A stretch of 35,180 nucleotides of DNA from Saprospiraceae bacterium (GCA_020628475.1 JAHDFB010000035.1:1-35180), one strand, 5' to 3'; counted from the stretch's first letter, positions 9,253-18,724 are shown. Numbers and translations: made by a program. The notes: generated from the letters alone by a model not told the origin.

Positions 9253-9888
9253 TTATTCGCAGGCATCTTTTGCCTCTAGTAATTCTTCTTTAGAAGCGAT
9301 TTCGACCACCGTTCCATCTTTATATTCTATACTAATCGGAAATTCTAGCATAGGACGTTCGTCAGCATCTGGATTATCCTGTTTCCAAGCTCTCAGTGCC
9401 ATTTTCAAAGCTTTTCGATCTTCAAAGCTTTCTGTTGTCCCGTCTGGAAATACTACCGTCAAAGGATACACGAGTCTAAAACAAGGTCTCATCTTTGCCT
9501 TATTCTTACGACACTCTTTTCTCAATTCTCTCAAGGTTTCTCTATCCTCTACCGTAATTACTTCGCCCTCTTCAGAAATTAATTCAATAGGAAATACCAA
9601 TTGAGGTCTTTCTGCAAGTGGTCCTCCGCCATTTTCTTCCTTCCAAGCTTTCAATGCTTCCTTTAACTCTTCAAATGAATCATAACTGCCCGTTGTACCA
9701 TCTGGAAAATCAATATCAATTGGAAAAACTAATTCATAACATCCACCTTCCCCAGATCGAGTTTCGATCGCTAACGATTGAATGGTTTCTTCTGCAAATT
9801 CTTCTCCGGTTTGTTCAAATCGACTACAAGAAGCAATACTAAGGATTGCCAACACAAATACAAATGACTTTACAATAAGTTTACGCAT
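9253..9888 (-). CDS. Lipoprotein made of four tandem repeats (unknown function)
   Basis: From the ATG at 9888 the protein has 211 residues; the open frame runs three codons further to a TTG that I reject. The signal peptide ends in SIASC, a good lipobox. The mature part is four repeats of about 40 to 45 residues, each opening with (L/E)(V/E)(F/Y)P(I/L) strands and a DGT or EGE turn, followed by a helix: CYELVFPIDIDFPDGTTGSY, RPQLVFPIELISEEGE, CFRLVYPLTVVFPDGTTESF, RPMLEFPISIEYKDGTVVEI. Repeats 1 and 3, and 2 and 4, resemble each other most, so a two-repeat unit was probably duplicated. Function is unknown; it should sit in the cell envelope. Confidence 0.8.
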   Translation of the reverse strand: MRKLIVKSFVFVLAILSIASCSRFEQTGEEFAEETIQSLAIETRSGEGGCYELVFPIDIDFPDGTTGSYDSFEELKEALKAWKEENGGGPLAERPQLVFPIELISEEGEVITVEDRETLRELRKECRKNKAKMRPCFRLVYPLTVVFPDGTTESFEDRKALKMALRAWKQDNPDADERPMLEFPISIEYKDGTVVEIASKEELLEAKDACE

Positions 9889-10047
9889 AATATTCAAAAT
9901 TTAATAAGTTCACAATACGGCTTTTGTCGACGAAGCACGCTACTAAGACCACAATTTTCTGTTAAAGATTAATGCACATTTCTTAAACTTTCGTTAAAAA
10001 GCGAAAACAGGGAATGATTTCATAATTTTTATAACCTATCGGGCACT

Positions 10048-10078
10048 AAAAAAGGCCCGTATCATCAGATACGAGCCT
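10048..10078 (-). terminator. Intrinsic terminator of the M1 peptidase gene
   Basis: The arms 10053-10062 and 10069-10078 form a ten-pair hairpin. The single discordant position is a U:G wobble in the minus-strand RNA but would be a C:A mismatch in the plus-strand RNA. The flanking A tract (10048-10053) provides a U run for the minus transcript. Confidence 0.8.
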
Positions 10079-10100
10079 ATTTAATTAGTTAGTCAGCCGT

Positions 10101-12458
10101 TTAAGTCCGATTGGACTTTTTAGCCTTTTGCATTGGGTTTAATTTTTTCTTCATTTTATTCGACTTGAACACTTGGAATCGATCAGGAGTTGGCACATAA
10201 TCCTCTGGAGGCCAAACATTATTCGATTCATCAATATCCGCTGTCTCTCTAAATGGATCTAAGGTAACTGATTTTACGACCTTATCTTTTACAAATACTT
10301 TCTTGAATCCATCTTCATTCAAGCGCCAGATTTCCACTGGTAATTTTTCGATTTCAGTACTTCCATCTTCGAAAGTCCATTCCAAGATGATTGGCATGAC
10401 CAGACCTCCTTTATTTGAAAAATGAAGTTGGTAGTAATTTTTACCTTCAAAAAGTTCTTTCTTCTCTTCGTCTGAAAATACTTTATCGTATCGAATGTAC
10501 TCGGATGTAGAAATAGAATCTTCTGTTTCCCAAGGTTTGTAATTCGTATAGATATCTCTCAATTCAGGATCTTTATCGACTGGGAATACCATACCCGATT
10601 CTTTATTTCTTTTCTTAGAAATATGTTCATACCGAGGTCTAGCTTTATTGGTAAATGTATCAATTCTACGTTCTGGATTATTCTCCATATCCACTTTATA
10701 CCAATCGATACTATCAATTGATATATCCACAGCATCCGTAGAATAGAACCAACCTCTCCAGAACCAATCAAGATCCATCGCGCTGGCCTCTTCCATGGTT
10801 CGGAAAAAGTCCTCTGGTGTAGGGTGTTTGAAGGCCCATCTTCTACAATATTCTTTGAAAGCGTAATCAAACAATTCTCGTCCCATCACGGTCTCTCTCA
10901 ATATATTCAAGGCCGTAGCCGGCTTACTATAAGCATTCGCCCCGTAGTTCTTAATATTTTCACTATTGGTCATAATCGGTTCCAACTGCGATTTATCAGA
11001 AGCCATATATCTTGCAATCGTATGAGCCGGCCCACTTCTGGACGGATAGTTGTTATCAAACTCTTGCTCTGTCAAGAATTGAACAAAACTGTTGATTCCT
11101 TCGTCAAACCAAGCCCATTGACGTTCATCGCTATTAATAATCATCGGGAAGTAATTATGTCCTACTTCATGAATGATGACTAGAATCGCGGCATCTTTTG
11201 CTCTTTCGGTATAGGTTCCATCATCTTCCGCACGACCTGGATTAAAACAGATCATTGGATATTCCATTCCATTAGCTGCTTCAACAGAAATCGCTACTGG
11301 ATAAGGATAAGGGATTGAATACTTCGAATAAGTCGTTAAAGTATGATCTGTTACCTTTGTAGAATACTTATTATAAATAGGATAAGCTTCTTTTCCATAA
11401 TAACTCATACACATGACCTTTTGACCCAGCTCGTTAGTATGTGCCATCGCATCCCAAACAAATTTCTTACTCGCTGTCCAGGCAAAATCACGTACATTCT
11501 CTGCTTTGTAAACCCACGTCTTTGTTTTCTGAGAAATCGCTTGATCTTCATTTCTCAAAGCTTCTTCTTTCGTCACAATTTCAATAGGCTCTTTAGAATT
11601 CTGAGCTTGCTGCCATCGAGCATATTGATCTTTTGTCAACATTTTCTTATAATTCTGACATTCTCCAGTCGAACCTACAATATGATCTGCAGGCACCGTG
11701 ATTTCAACCTCATAATCTCCAAAATTTAAGGCAAACTCTCCTCTTCCAACAAATTGTTTATTCTGCCATCCTTCAAAATCGCTGTAGACACACATCCTTG
11801 GATACCATTGAACTACTGTATACAAATAATTTCCTTTATCCTCAAAATATTCGTAACCTCCTCGACCCCAGCTTGGATTATTCATCCGGTCAATCATTTT
11901 ATAGTTCCAATCTACATTAAAAACGAACTTCTTACCGCTTTTGAGTACTGCAGGTAATTCAACGCGCATCATCGTTCCGTTGATGGTATATTTCAAAGAT
12001 TTACCAGATTTATCTGTCACTTTCAAAATATTAACACCATAATCTGCTTGTCCTCTCCAAACCTCTAAACCATTTAAAGCTCCTTCACTCATATTTTTTC
12101 GAATAGACGAACTGTTCATGCGATGCTTCATACTGTTTTCAGCATGTTCATTTTCATCCAATTGCAACCACAGGTATCTTAATTCCGAGGGAGAATTATT
12201 TGTATAGGTAATTTGTTCCGATCCATGTATACGTTGTTCTTTAGGATCTAACTTTACTTTAATCTTGTAATCTGCTTGTTGTTGCCAATAGGCAGGTCCA
12301 GGAGCTCCATCCGCTGTTCTATACTGATTGGGAGCTCTCCATTCTCCTTGAAGTTGTTCAAACTTATTGGCGTGATTTTGATTTGGATTGTTTTGCGCAT
12401 TCAGTGCAAAAACGAACATCCCGAAAAGCACCAATAAGAGCTGTTTTTTACTATTCAT
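10101..12458 (-). CDS. Secreted M1 family zinc metallopeptidase
   Basis: The 785-residue protein has a signal peptide ending near FALNAQ. Zinc motif HEVGH (residues 430-434) is followed 19 residues later by Glu453 within WFDEG, the M1 signature HEXXH-X18-E; Glu431 is the catalytic base. The exopeptidase motif is the variant GMEYP near 397 rather than the usual GAMEN, so aminopeptidase specificity may be altered. An N-terminal beta-sandwich (HGSEQITYTNNSP) precedes the catalytic domain and a helical domain plus a long C-terminal extension follow, ending in a Lys-rich tail (KMKKKLNPMQKAKKS). No T9SS domain. It probably degrades peptides in the periplasm. A terminator follows at 10048-10078. Confidence 0.88.
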   Translation of the reverse strand: MNSKKQLLLVLFGMFVFALNAQNNPNQNHANKFEQLQGEWRAPNQYRTADGAPGPAYWQQQADYKIKVKLDPKEQRIHGSEQITYTNNSPSELRYLWLQLDENEHAENSMKHRMNSSSIRKNMSEGALNGLEVWRGQADYGVNILKVTDKSGKSLKYTINGTMMRVELPAVLKSGKKFVFNVDWNYKMIDRMNNPSWGRGGYEYFEDKGNYLYTVVQWYPRMCVYSDFEGWQNKQFVGRGEFALNFGDYEVEITVPADHIVGSTGECQNYKKMLTKDQYARWQQAQNSKEPIEIVTKEEALRNEDQAISQKTKTWVYKAENVRDFAWTASKKFVWDAMAHTNELGQKVMCMSYYGKEAYPIYNKYSTKVTDHTLTTYSKYSIPYPYPVAISVEAANGMEYPMICFNPGRAEDDGTYTERAKDAAILVIIHEVGHNYFPMIINSDERQWAWFDEGINSFVQFLTEQEFDNNYPSRSGPAHTIARYMASDKSQLEPIMTNSENIKNYGANAYSKPATALNILRETVMGRELFDYAFKEYCRRWAFKHPTPEDFFRTMEEASAMDLDWFWRGWFYSTDAVDISIDSIDWYKVDMENNPERRIDTFTNKARPRYEHISKKRNKESGMVFPVDKDPELRDIYTNYKPWETEDSISTSEYIRYDKVFSDEEKKELFEGKNYYQLHFSNKGGLVMPIILEWTFEDGSTEIEKLPVEIWRLNEDGFKKVFVKDKVVKSVTLDPFRETADIDESNNVWPPEDYVPTPDRFQVFKSNKMKKKLNPMQKAKKSNRT

Positions 12459-12480
12459 TTTCGTTTAAATTATTCTTTCG

Positions 12481-12513
12481 CGAATATAATTCTTCATATA
12501 TGAATTACTCAAA
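12481..12513 (-). promoter_or_regulatory. Promoter of the M1 peptidase gene with a palindrome in the spacer
   Basis: On the minus strand TTTTG (-33) is followed after 21 bases by TATATTCG (12488-12481), one base from the TAnnTTTG consensus. The spacer holds a perfect 12-base palindrome, TTCATATATGAA (12493-12504), which could be an operator. The leader would be about 15 bases. Confidence 0.45.
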
Positions 12514-12694
12514 AGAATCGACTAAATAACATTATTTTAGCAGTAGTGTCTTCTCCACAGCTCTAAAGATTCCAATAAAGCATCAATAGACCTTAAAATT
12601 GCTCGTTTCAAGCGAAGAAATAGATGTCCTCAAACATCCTTTACATTTGGAATCGTAAAATTAATAGTAGGTTTGTGTGAATTAGAATACATGA

Positions 12695-13228
12695 ATGATG
12701 CAAACACTCATTGAAACAGCAAGATTCAATCTTAGATTGATACAGCCTACCGATATAGACATGGTTTTCAAAGGACTTTCAGACCCGATTATAACCAAGC
12801 ATTATGGTGTCCATTTTGACTCTTTAGAACATACAAAGGAGCAAATGGATTGGTTCGAAAATTTAGAAAAAACGGGTACAGGCAGATGGTTCGCTATTTG
12901 TGAAAAATCAACGAATACTTTTGTCGGAGCGATCGGTTACAACGATCTTAATAAAGAACATCGCAAAGCAGAAATTGGCATGTGGCTCCTAGCTGACCAT
13001 TGGGGAAAAGGCACTTTGAGTGAGGTGATGCCGGATGTGCTCGACTATGGATTTCAGGAATTAAATCTTCATCGAATAGAAGGATATGTCGATTCCGGCA
13101 ATGTAAAGTGTAAACGTGCATTGGACAAAATCAACTTTCAGTATGAAGGGACCATGAGAGATTGTGAAATTAAAAATGGCACCTATCTATCAGTAGATAT
13201 CTATGCCTGCCTAGCACCTTCTTCATAA
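12695..13228 (+). CDS. RimJ/RimL-type GNAT N-acetyltransferase
   Basis: This 177-residue protein starts TARFNLRLIQPTDIDMVFKG, the usual opening of the RimJ/RimL (Acetyltransf_3) branch. GAIGYNDLNKEHRKAEIGMW is followed by LADHWGKGTLSEVMPDVLDY (acetyl-CoA loop with GKG) and NLHRIEGYVDSGNVKCKRAL, DKINFQYEGTMR, all in the order expected for the family. Members acetylate N-termini of ribosomal proteins, amino acids or antibiotics; the target here is unknown. Two ATGs stand together at 12695 and 12698. No close co-directional neighbour points to a pathway. Confidence 0.85.
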   Translation: MMQTLIETARFNLRLIQPTDIDMVFKGLSDPIITKHYGVHFDSLEHTKEQMDWFENLEKTGTGRWFAICEKSTNTFVGAIGYNDLNKEHRKAEIGMWLLADHWGKGTLSEVMPDVLDYGFQELNLHRIEGYVDSGNVKCKRALDKINFQYEGTMRDCEIKNGTYLSVDIYACLAPSS

Positions 13229-13326
13229 AATGATAAGCCGTTGGTATAAAAGCACTTGCGTTGATCATTTTCTACTAAACTATTTCGTAAAAAACGCCTT
13301 TATTTGACATACTAAAAGATCAAATA

Positions 13327-14880
13327 ATGAAACCGCTTCTATTTTCCATTTGCTTATTATGTAGTTTTTCATCCAGCTATAGCCAAGAAACCACCAGTAC
13401 TGGTACAGAATTTTGGCTTGCTTACATGGAAAATTTGGACTTACTATTTAATCCGTCACCACAATTTTCAATCTATATATCTGCGAACGAAGCTGGGGAA
13501 GGCACCGTACGAGTAGAAGCTACAGGATTAGAATTCGAATTTGAATATGCCGCCAATCAAGTCACTGAATTTACGCTTCCAACTGGGATATATTATGCCG
13601 AAGAATCCGAATCTGTTGCAAACATTGGCCTCAAAATAAGTACCAACACCGACGTTCAATTATATGCTGTTCATTATAGACCTTTTTTTTCAGAAAGTAG
13701 TCTCGTTCTTCCAGTCGAATCCCTCGGAAATGAGTATGTTATTTCAGCGGCCATTGACTTCAATAATAATTTGGATGCCGCCTCGTCCTTTGTGATTGTG
13801 GCAACAGAAGATGATACCTCTGTAGAAATTATTCCATCACAAAACACATTAGGCTTACGCCCAAAAGACGTTCCATTCACGGTCGACCTAAATGCGGGCA
13901 ACAGCTATCAGGTACAGGCATTGGATGACCTGAGTGGCTCAGTCGTACGCTCATTGACCGGGCAAAAGATTGCTATCTTTAGTGGCGCGCAACGAGCAAA
14001 TATAGGATGTAGCATTGCGGATAATCATGTATATGATCAACTATTTGATATCAGCCATTGGGGTTCGGAATATGCCTTTGTACCTTTTGCTGGTCAAAGC
14101 GGTTCCATATTTAAAATCGTTGCTTTGGAAGATGCTACGGATATTTTTCTAGACAATGATTTCGTCACATCATTGAATGCATCTGAAGTATTGGAACTCG
14201 ATTTAGAAGAAGCATCCTTGATGAAAGCATCCAATCCAGTCCAATGTACACAATACAGTAAATCGTTTAATTGCTCTGGCAATAATCTTGGTGATCCTAA
14301 TATGTTGACACTTCAACCTTTGGAATATCGTATCAAAGATTGTCATTTCCCTAATCTAGACGGTTTCGAATTCAGTCCTCAGGCCTTTAGTCAACAATAT
14401 GTTCAGCTCATTTGTCCGACAGATAAAACAGAATGGGTCAACTTGGATAATGAATCGATCGACTGGAAAGTCTTTTCAAGTGATCTTGATTACAGTTATG
14501 CTCAAGTTTCTTTGAATGAAGGCTTTACACACTTAAGTGCATTAGAAGGTGTGCAGGCTTATGCTTATGGTTTCGGAGAGTATGATGCTTATAGTTACAA
14601 TCTTGGCTTTGACCAAGGTACAAACACGACCTCTACCCTAGCGTTGAATCCTTTTTCGGTAAACATAGGTCCCAATCCGGCTACTCAAGAATTGAAGGTT
14701 CATAGCTCCGAAACGATTGAAACGTATCAAATTTGGACAATTCAGGGGTCATTACTTCATACTGAGAGCGTTCAACAAAACCGATTCTTAGTAGATCTGC
14801 AAAACATGCAGCCGGGACAGTATATATTAGAATTACAATCCAACGAAAGACGATCACATCATAGCTTTACTAAACTTTAA
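13327..14880 (+). CDS. IgGFc-binding-like secreted protein with T9SS sorting domain
   Basis: The 517-residue protein has a signal peptide ending near SSYSQ and then GTEFWLAYMEN, a hallmark of the IgGFc-binding N-terminal-like domain common in Bacteroidota surface proteins. Matching strands follow (LPVESLGNEYVISAA, FVIVATEDDTSVEIIP, QKIAIFSGAQRANIG, DQLFDISHWGSEYAFVPF). The C-terminus (VNIGPNPATQELKV, then MQPGQYILELQSNERR) is a T9SS type A sorting domain. The domain was named from a mucin-associated animal protein; its ligand in bacteria is not established, so adhesion is only a reasonable guess. A variant -7 box, TTTATTTG, lies at 13299-13306. Confidence 0.8.
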   Translation: MKPLLFSICLLCSFSSSYSQETTSTGTEFWLAYMENLDLLFNPSPQFSIYISANEAGEGTVRVEATGLEFEFEYAANQVTEFTLPTGIYYAEESESVANIGLKISTNTDVQLYAVHYRPFFSESSLVLPVESLGNEYVISAAIDFNNNLDAASSFVIVATEDDTSVEIIPSQNTLGLRPKDVPFTVDLNAGNSYQVQALDDLSGSVVRSLTGQKIAIFSGAQRANIGCSIADNHVYDQLFDISHWGSEYAFVPFAGQSGSIFKIVALEDATDIFLDNDFVTSLNASEVLELDLEEASLMKASNPVQCTQYSKSFNCSGNNLGDPNMLTLQPLEYRIKDCHFPNLDGFEFSPQAFSQQYVQLICPTDKTEWVNLDNESIDWKVFSSDLDYSYAQVSLNEGFTHLSALEGVQAYAYGFGEYDAYSYNLGFDQGTNTTSTLALNPFSVNIGPNPATQELKVHSSETIETYQIWTIQGSLLHTESVQQNRFLVDLQNMQPGQYILELQSNERRSHHSFTKL

Positions 14881-14897
14881 ACACATTGACTGTAAAT

Positions 14898-15410
14898 CTA
14901 ACTTAATAGCTGGATTTTCATCCATTTTCGAATTCTAGATCGTGCATTTTTATAAGGTGAAGATGTATTTAATTGAATCATACGTCCTCTGGTGTAGTTT
15001 TTATACCAAAGAACAGCATATAATTCATCATTCGTAGCTTCCTCAATGATTTGTTTTATAGCCTGAACGGATTGATCCAATTGTACTATATGTGCGGTCT
15101 TAGAGGTTGAAGGGTATTTCATATAGAAATACTGCGCCAAATCTCCTAGCTCCGTCCACTTATAGTTTTTGTGTGGAAAAATGACTTCTTTTTGTTCCTT
15201 CCATTCGTGATGCCAATGAATGACCAATTCTGCCCATCCTATCAAATAAGCCACCAAATTTTCGGGACTCATCAAGGTTTCCTTTTTATGCCCTACCATG
15301 CTGACATTCTGATAATATCTGTCTGGTATCACCAATATATCGCTTCTCAATAGACTATAGGTCTTTTCAATGGTAGAGAGCAATTCAGATTTATTCTTTG
15401 GAATCGGCAT
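14898..15410 (-). CDS. ClbS/DfsB family four-helix-bundle protein
   Basis: The 170-residue protein matches the DfsB/ClbS (formerly DUF1706) pattern: PKNKSELLSTIEKTYSLL at the start, then MSPENLVAYLIGWAELVIHW, KWTELGDLAQYFYMKY and the Trp- and Arg-rich end NYTRGRMIQLNTSSPYKNAR. ClbS itself is a hydrolase giving self-resistance to the genotoxin colibactin, but most homologues have no known toxin partner and I see no biosynthetic genes here. It lies convergent to the IgGFc-like gene. Function beyond the fold is unknown. Confidence 0.8.
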   Translation of the reverse strand: MPIPKNKSELLSTIEKTYSLLRSDILVIPDRYYQNVSMVGHKKETLMSPENLVAYLIGWAELVIHWHHEWKEQKEVIFPHKNYKWTELGDLAQYFYMKYPSTSKTAHIVQLDQSVQAIKQIIEEATNDELYAVLWYKNYTRGRMIQLNTSSPYKNARSRIRKWMKIQLLS

Positions 15411-15475
15411 ATCTCAAAAATATGATTTCTTGAGAATTTATTCGGACCTTGAAAAGCGTTAAAGCTCGGGCACCA

Positions 15476-16240
15476 TTAATCTAGCGAAGGCGTCTTCTCT
15501 AATAAATCAAAGAATTGATCTAATCTTGGTTGGATTACAATTTCAGTTCTCCTGTTTTTAGCTCGTCCAATCGTCGTCTCATTATCCGCTTTAGGATAAT
15601 ATTCGGATCTTCCTGCTGCTACCAATCTTTCAGGATTTACGCCATAGTCAACCTGCAAGGCTCGTACTACTGCTGTGGCGCGTTGTACACTCAGGTCCCA
15701 GTTGTCCTTTACACAATTCAATTCCACTGGTACATTATCGGTATGACCTTCAACCAAGACTTCAAGTTCGTAATGATCATTAATCACCTTTGCTATTTTA
15801 GCCAACACCCGATCTGCGGCATTATTTATTTTGGAACTTCCAGAATTAAATAATAATCGATCGGCAATGGATACATGGACAATACCACCTCGAACTTCGA
15901 CCGTAATATCTTCATCATTGATGTCACTCAATGATCGTTTTAAATTCATGACCAATTGCATGTTGATAGAATCCTTACTTTGCATTTTCTCGGTAAGACT
16001 CTCGATAAAATTGTATTGGTTACTGATGTTTTCCAAGGAGGTTTTGATACTTTCCGCTCCCGCTTTATTAATGATGGATAAATCCGTCATTCTATCCAAT
16101 AAATTCGAATTTGTTTTTTCCAAATGAACAACTTGACTTTTGAGTTGCGCAATTTGTTCATCTTTTAAAGTGATCTGTTTGTTCTGACAAGACGAAAGTA
16201 TCACGATCAAAACAGTAACAAATAATATTCTATACATCAT
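15476..16240 (-). CDS. OmpA-family peptidoglycan-binding lipoprotein with coiled coil
   Basis: The 254-residue protein has a lipoprotein signal (TVLIVILSSC), a coiled-coil segment (about 25-100, with repeated Leu, Lys and Glu heptads) and an OmpA C-terminal domain. The latter shows LFNSGSSKINNAADRVL, VEGHTDNVPVE and IGRAKNRRTEIVI, where Asp and Arg of the family bind diaminopimelate. It should tether the envelope to the cell wall, resembling MotB-like or Pal-like proteins without a channel partner nearby. Terminates just past the conserved domain (FFDLLEKTPSLD). Confidence 0.85.
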   Translation of the reverse strand: MMYRILFVTVLIVILSSCQNKQITLKDEQIAQLKSQVVHLEKTNSNLLDRMTDLSIINKAGAESIKTSLENISNQYNFIESLTEKMQSKDSINMQLVMNLKRSLSDINDEDITVEVRGGIVHVSIADRLLFNSGSSKINNAADRVLAKIAKVINDHYELEVLVEGHTDNVPVELNCVKDNWDLSVQRATAVVRALQVDYGVNPERLVAAGRSEYYPKADNETTIGRAKNRRTEIVIQPRLDQFFDLLEKTPSLD

Positions 16241-16256
16241 AGCTGTATTTTATGAT

Positions 16257-16278
16257 AAGACCGGTTCATTCTGGTCTT
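16257..16278 (-). terminator. Weak hairpin after metX
   Basis: AAGACC (16257-16262) pairs with GGTCTT (16273-16278) across a ten-base loop. There is no good U tract, so termination here is uncertain. Confidence 0.25.
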
Positions 16279-16341
16279 TGTTGTATAGGATGAACGAATT
16301 GTAAAATGGTTTTTATTCTAATGAATACGTTAAATTTTATT

Positions 16342-17367
16342 TTATGCGCTGATCCCTAAGCATTCCATCAGTTGCTTTTGAGACTGCATTTTATGTTGTT
16401 GATAAAAATGAAGAATATGTTCTGTAATCTTTTCAAATTCTACTAAAAAACCATCATGGCCATATGGGGAGGTAATTTCTTTAAATACTGCATTCGGTAG
16501 TAAACCAGCGAGTTCCTTTTGTAATGAAACTGGCATTAATATATCTGATTCAAAACCAATGACCAGGGTTGGTATTTGAATGGTGGATAAGGCCTTCTCT
16601 ACTCCTCCTCGGGATCTACCTATATCATGTGAATCTAAGCAGTTTGTAAGATAATAGTAACAGATCGCATCAAATCGCTTGACAAATTTATCGCCTTGGT
16701 ATTGAATATAAGATGCTGCCTTTTTCTCCGGTTCATTGCCTGTTCTGTTTTGCTGAGTTTTTATAAATTGATCGGACGTTCTATATCCCAGCATAGCCAT
16801 AGCACGTGCAGCTTTCAGTCCGTTTTTCCCTTGATGTGGTTTTCCAAAAGTTTTATCGGCATGTAATGCCAATCTTTGCGCTTCGTGTATTGCAATTCCC
16901 CAAGGAGATTCTTTGGCGGCACAAGCCAACAACACCATATTCTCAATTTTCCCAGAAAAACTGTACGAAAACTCCAAAGCTTGAGATGCCCCCATACTTC
17001 CTCCTATTATCGTGTGAATTCGATCAATGCCTAAGGCTTCGGCCAATAGCAATTGTGCTTGCGCCAAATCTCGAATCGTAAATTCCGGAAAACTCATGTC
17101 GGTCGGACAAGTTGAACCATAGGGAGATCCAATAATATTGGCACAGATAATGAAATATTCGGATGGATCATACAATCTTTGAGTACCGAAAAGTCCACTC
17201 CACCAAGATTCCACGTCGGCATTGGCAGATAAAGCATGAAAGACCCAAACGATGTTGGTGTGTTCTTCATTCAGTGTTCCTAGGACATTGAAGCTTAAGT
17301 TGAGATTTTCTATAGTCTCACCAGACTCTAAGGTAAATGTTGGAATAGTAAAAGTATCTAATTTCAT
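16342..17367 (-). CDS. metX: Homoserine O-acetyltransferase
   Basis: This 341-residue alpha/beta hydrolase has the MetX layout: NVLGTLNEEHTNIVWVFHAL, the CANIIGSPYGSTCP oxyanion region, nucleophile Ser124 in GGSMGASQ, Asp275 in GFESDILMP and His304 in SPYGHDGFL. It transfers acetyl from acetyl-CoA to homoserine, the first committed step of methionine synthesis. Some MetX-like enzymes use succinyl-CoA, so the acyl donor is inferred. The ATG overlaps the stop of the upstream sulfhydrylase gene by one base (TAATG), and both genes follow a SAM-I riboswitch, so methionine sufficiency should shut off transcription of both. A weak hairpin (16257-16278) may end the unit. Confidence 0.92.
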   Translation of the reverse strand: MKLDTFTIPTFTLESGETIENLNLSFNVLGTLNEEHTNIVWVFHALSANADVESWWSGLFGTQRLYDPSEYFIICANIIGSPYGSTCPTDMSFPEFTIRDLAQAQLLLAEALGIDRIHTIIGGSMGASQALEFSYSFSGKIENMVLLACAAKESPWGIAIHEAQRLALHADKTFGKPHQGKNGLKAARAMAMLGYRTSDQFIKTQQNRTGNEPEKKAASYIQYQGDKFVKRFDAICYYYLTNCLDSHDIGRSRGGVEKALSTIQIPTLVIGFESDILMPVSLQKELAGLLPNAVFKEITSPYGHDGFLVEFEKITEHILHFYQQHKMQSQKQLMECLGISA

Positions 17368-18542
17368 TATTTGGACAATTTAAGGGCTTGATCAATATCA
17401 GTAAGTATATCATCGATGTGTTCTAATCCTACCGAAAATCGGAGGAATCCTGGAGTTATATCTACTAGAAGCTGTTCTTCCGGCGTCATTTTAGAATGCG
17501 TAGTTGATGCGGGATGCGTCGCTATACTCCTTGTATCTCCTAGATTGGCCGTCAATGAAAACATGTTTAACGCATTCAAAAATCGAGCTCCTCGCTCGGC
17601 TCCACCCTTAATAATACATCCTACTAAGCCTCCTCCTTGAGACATTTGTTTCTTGGCCAGATCATATTGTTCATAATTCTCATCATGCGGATAAATGACC
17701 TTTTCAATCTCCTGATGCCCATTTAAAAAACCGGCTAACTTGGATGCGTTACTACAATGTCTATCCATTCTAATGGCCAGGGTTTCAATGCTCTTCGATA
17801 ATATCCATGCATTAAAGGGTGACAAACTTGATCCAGTACGTCTAAGAAAATCGTAACATTGAGAAACCCAATGCTCCTCTCCTACTATCGCGCCGCCCAA
17901 TACTCGCCCTTGTCCATCGATATACTTCGTCGCTGAATGCAATACTAGATGGGCTCCATATTCAGCTGGGCGCTGCAGATAAGGAGTCGCGAAACAATTA
18001 TCTACAGCATAAATCAACTCGTGTGATTTGGCTAATTTCCCAATAAATTCAAGATCTGCTGTTTTCAAGGTTGGGTTCGAAGGGGTTTCTAAGAACAGCA
18101 TTTTTGTATTTTTCTGAATAGCTTGTTCCCAAGAATGATTATCACTGACTTCCACAAAGCTGTGACTAACGCCCATATTGGGCAGAATATTGGTGAGTAT
18201 GTAGCGTGAATTTCCAAAAATAGCACTGGAAGCGACCACATGATCTCCTTGTTTTAACAAGGCTGCAAAGCACAGATATACGGCCGCCATTCCAGAAGCT
18301 GTCGCCACTCCTGACTGGCATTGCTCTAGACTACATAATTTACGAATAAATTCGTCCGTATTCGGATTCGAGAAACGTGAATATAAGTTAGCGTCAATAT
18401 TTCCTTTAAAAATATCCGCTCCTTGTTCCGCCGATTCAAAGGTAAAACTTGAGGTTAAATATAAGGCGGAGGCATGTTCTCGCCTTGCCGTGCGCACCAT
18501 TTGAGTTCTTATAGCGCGTGTTTCAAATTGCTGGTCTATCAT
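17367..18542 (-). CDS. metZ: O-acyl-homoserine sulfhydrylase (Cys/Met metabolism PLP enzyme)
   Basis: The 391-residue protein is a Cys/Met-metabolism PLP enzyme. [13 protein letters not shown] binds the phosphate, VDNCFATP holds Asp181 contacting the PLP ring nitrogen, and Lys206 in [16 protein letters not shown] forms the internal aldimine. The [12 protein letters not shown] stretch is characteristic of the MetZ (O-succinylhomoserine sulfhydrylase) branch. Paired with MetX next door, the likely reaction is O-acetylhomoserine plus sulfide giving homocysteine; a cystathionine gamma-synthase role cannot be excluded. It is the first gene after the SAM-I riboswitch. Confidence 0.88.
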   Translation of the reverse strand: MIDQQFETRAIRTQMVRTARREHASALYLTSSFTFESAEQGADIFKGNIDANLYSRFSNPNTDEFIRKLCSLEQCQSGVATASGMAAVYLCFAALLKQGDHVVASSAIFGNSRYILTNILPNMGVSHSFVEVSDNHSWEQAIQKNTKMLFLETPSNPTLKTADLEFIGKLAKSHELIYAVDNCFATPYLQRPAEYGAHLVLHSATKYIDGQGRVLGGAIVGEEHWVSQCYDFLRRTGSSLSPFNAWILSKSIETLAIRMDRHCSNASKLAGFLNGHQEIEKVIYPHDENYEQYDLAKKQMSQGGGLVGCIIKGGAERGARFLNALNMFSLTANLGDTRSIATHPASTTHSKMTPEEQLLVDITPGFLRFSVGLEHIDDILTDIDQALKLSK

Positions 18543-18576
18543 AAAGATATAAGGTAATTTGTATGACCAGAAAAAT

Positions 18577-18612
18577 GAAAAAAGCCTCTTCAGACTTTGT
18601 CAAAAGAGGCTT
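18577..18612 (-). terminator. Riboswitch expression-platform terminator
   Basis: On the minus strand AAGCCTCTT (18612-18604) pairs with AAGAGGCTT (18590-18582), with an inner GAC-AAA-GTC, followed by a U tract. It sits between the SAM aptamer and the metZ ATG (35 bases upstream). A six-base AAGATA/TATCTT pairing using the 3' strand of P1 could act as part of an antiterminator. Confidence 0.85.
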
Positions 18613-18628
18613 CTAAGATATCTTTCGA

Positions 18629-18724
18629 CTTATCTTGATCTATTGATCAGGAATTAGCACCTTCTTGAATTATCAAGGGTTGCTAAGGTTTCACAGGGCC
18701 AGTCCCTCCACCTTTCTGGATAAG
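18629..18724 (-). ncRNA. SAM-I (S-box) riboswitch
   Basis: Read on the minus strand, this 96-base element opens with CTTATC (P1), then AGGTGGAGGGACTGGCCC with the GA-rich kink-turn, TGTGAAACCTTAGCAACC, GAAGGTGCTAATTCC and a P4 hairpin (TGATC-AATA-GATCA), and closes P1 with GATAAG. These are the conserved SAM-I segments in order. SAM binding should stabilise P1 and let the downstream terminator form, reducing metZ-metX transcription. Confidence 0.95.

Noticed and set aside
14898..15410. Possible colibactin-type self-resistance gene (ClbS-like) implying a toxin cluster
   Set aside because: The fold family matches, but no biosynthetic genes are present and most family members are unlinked to toxins.
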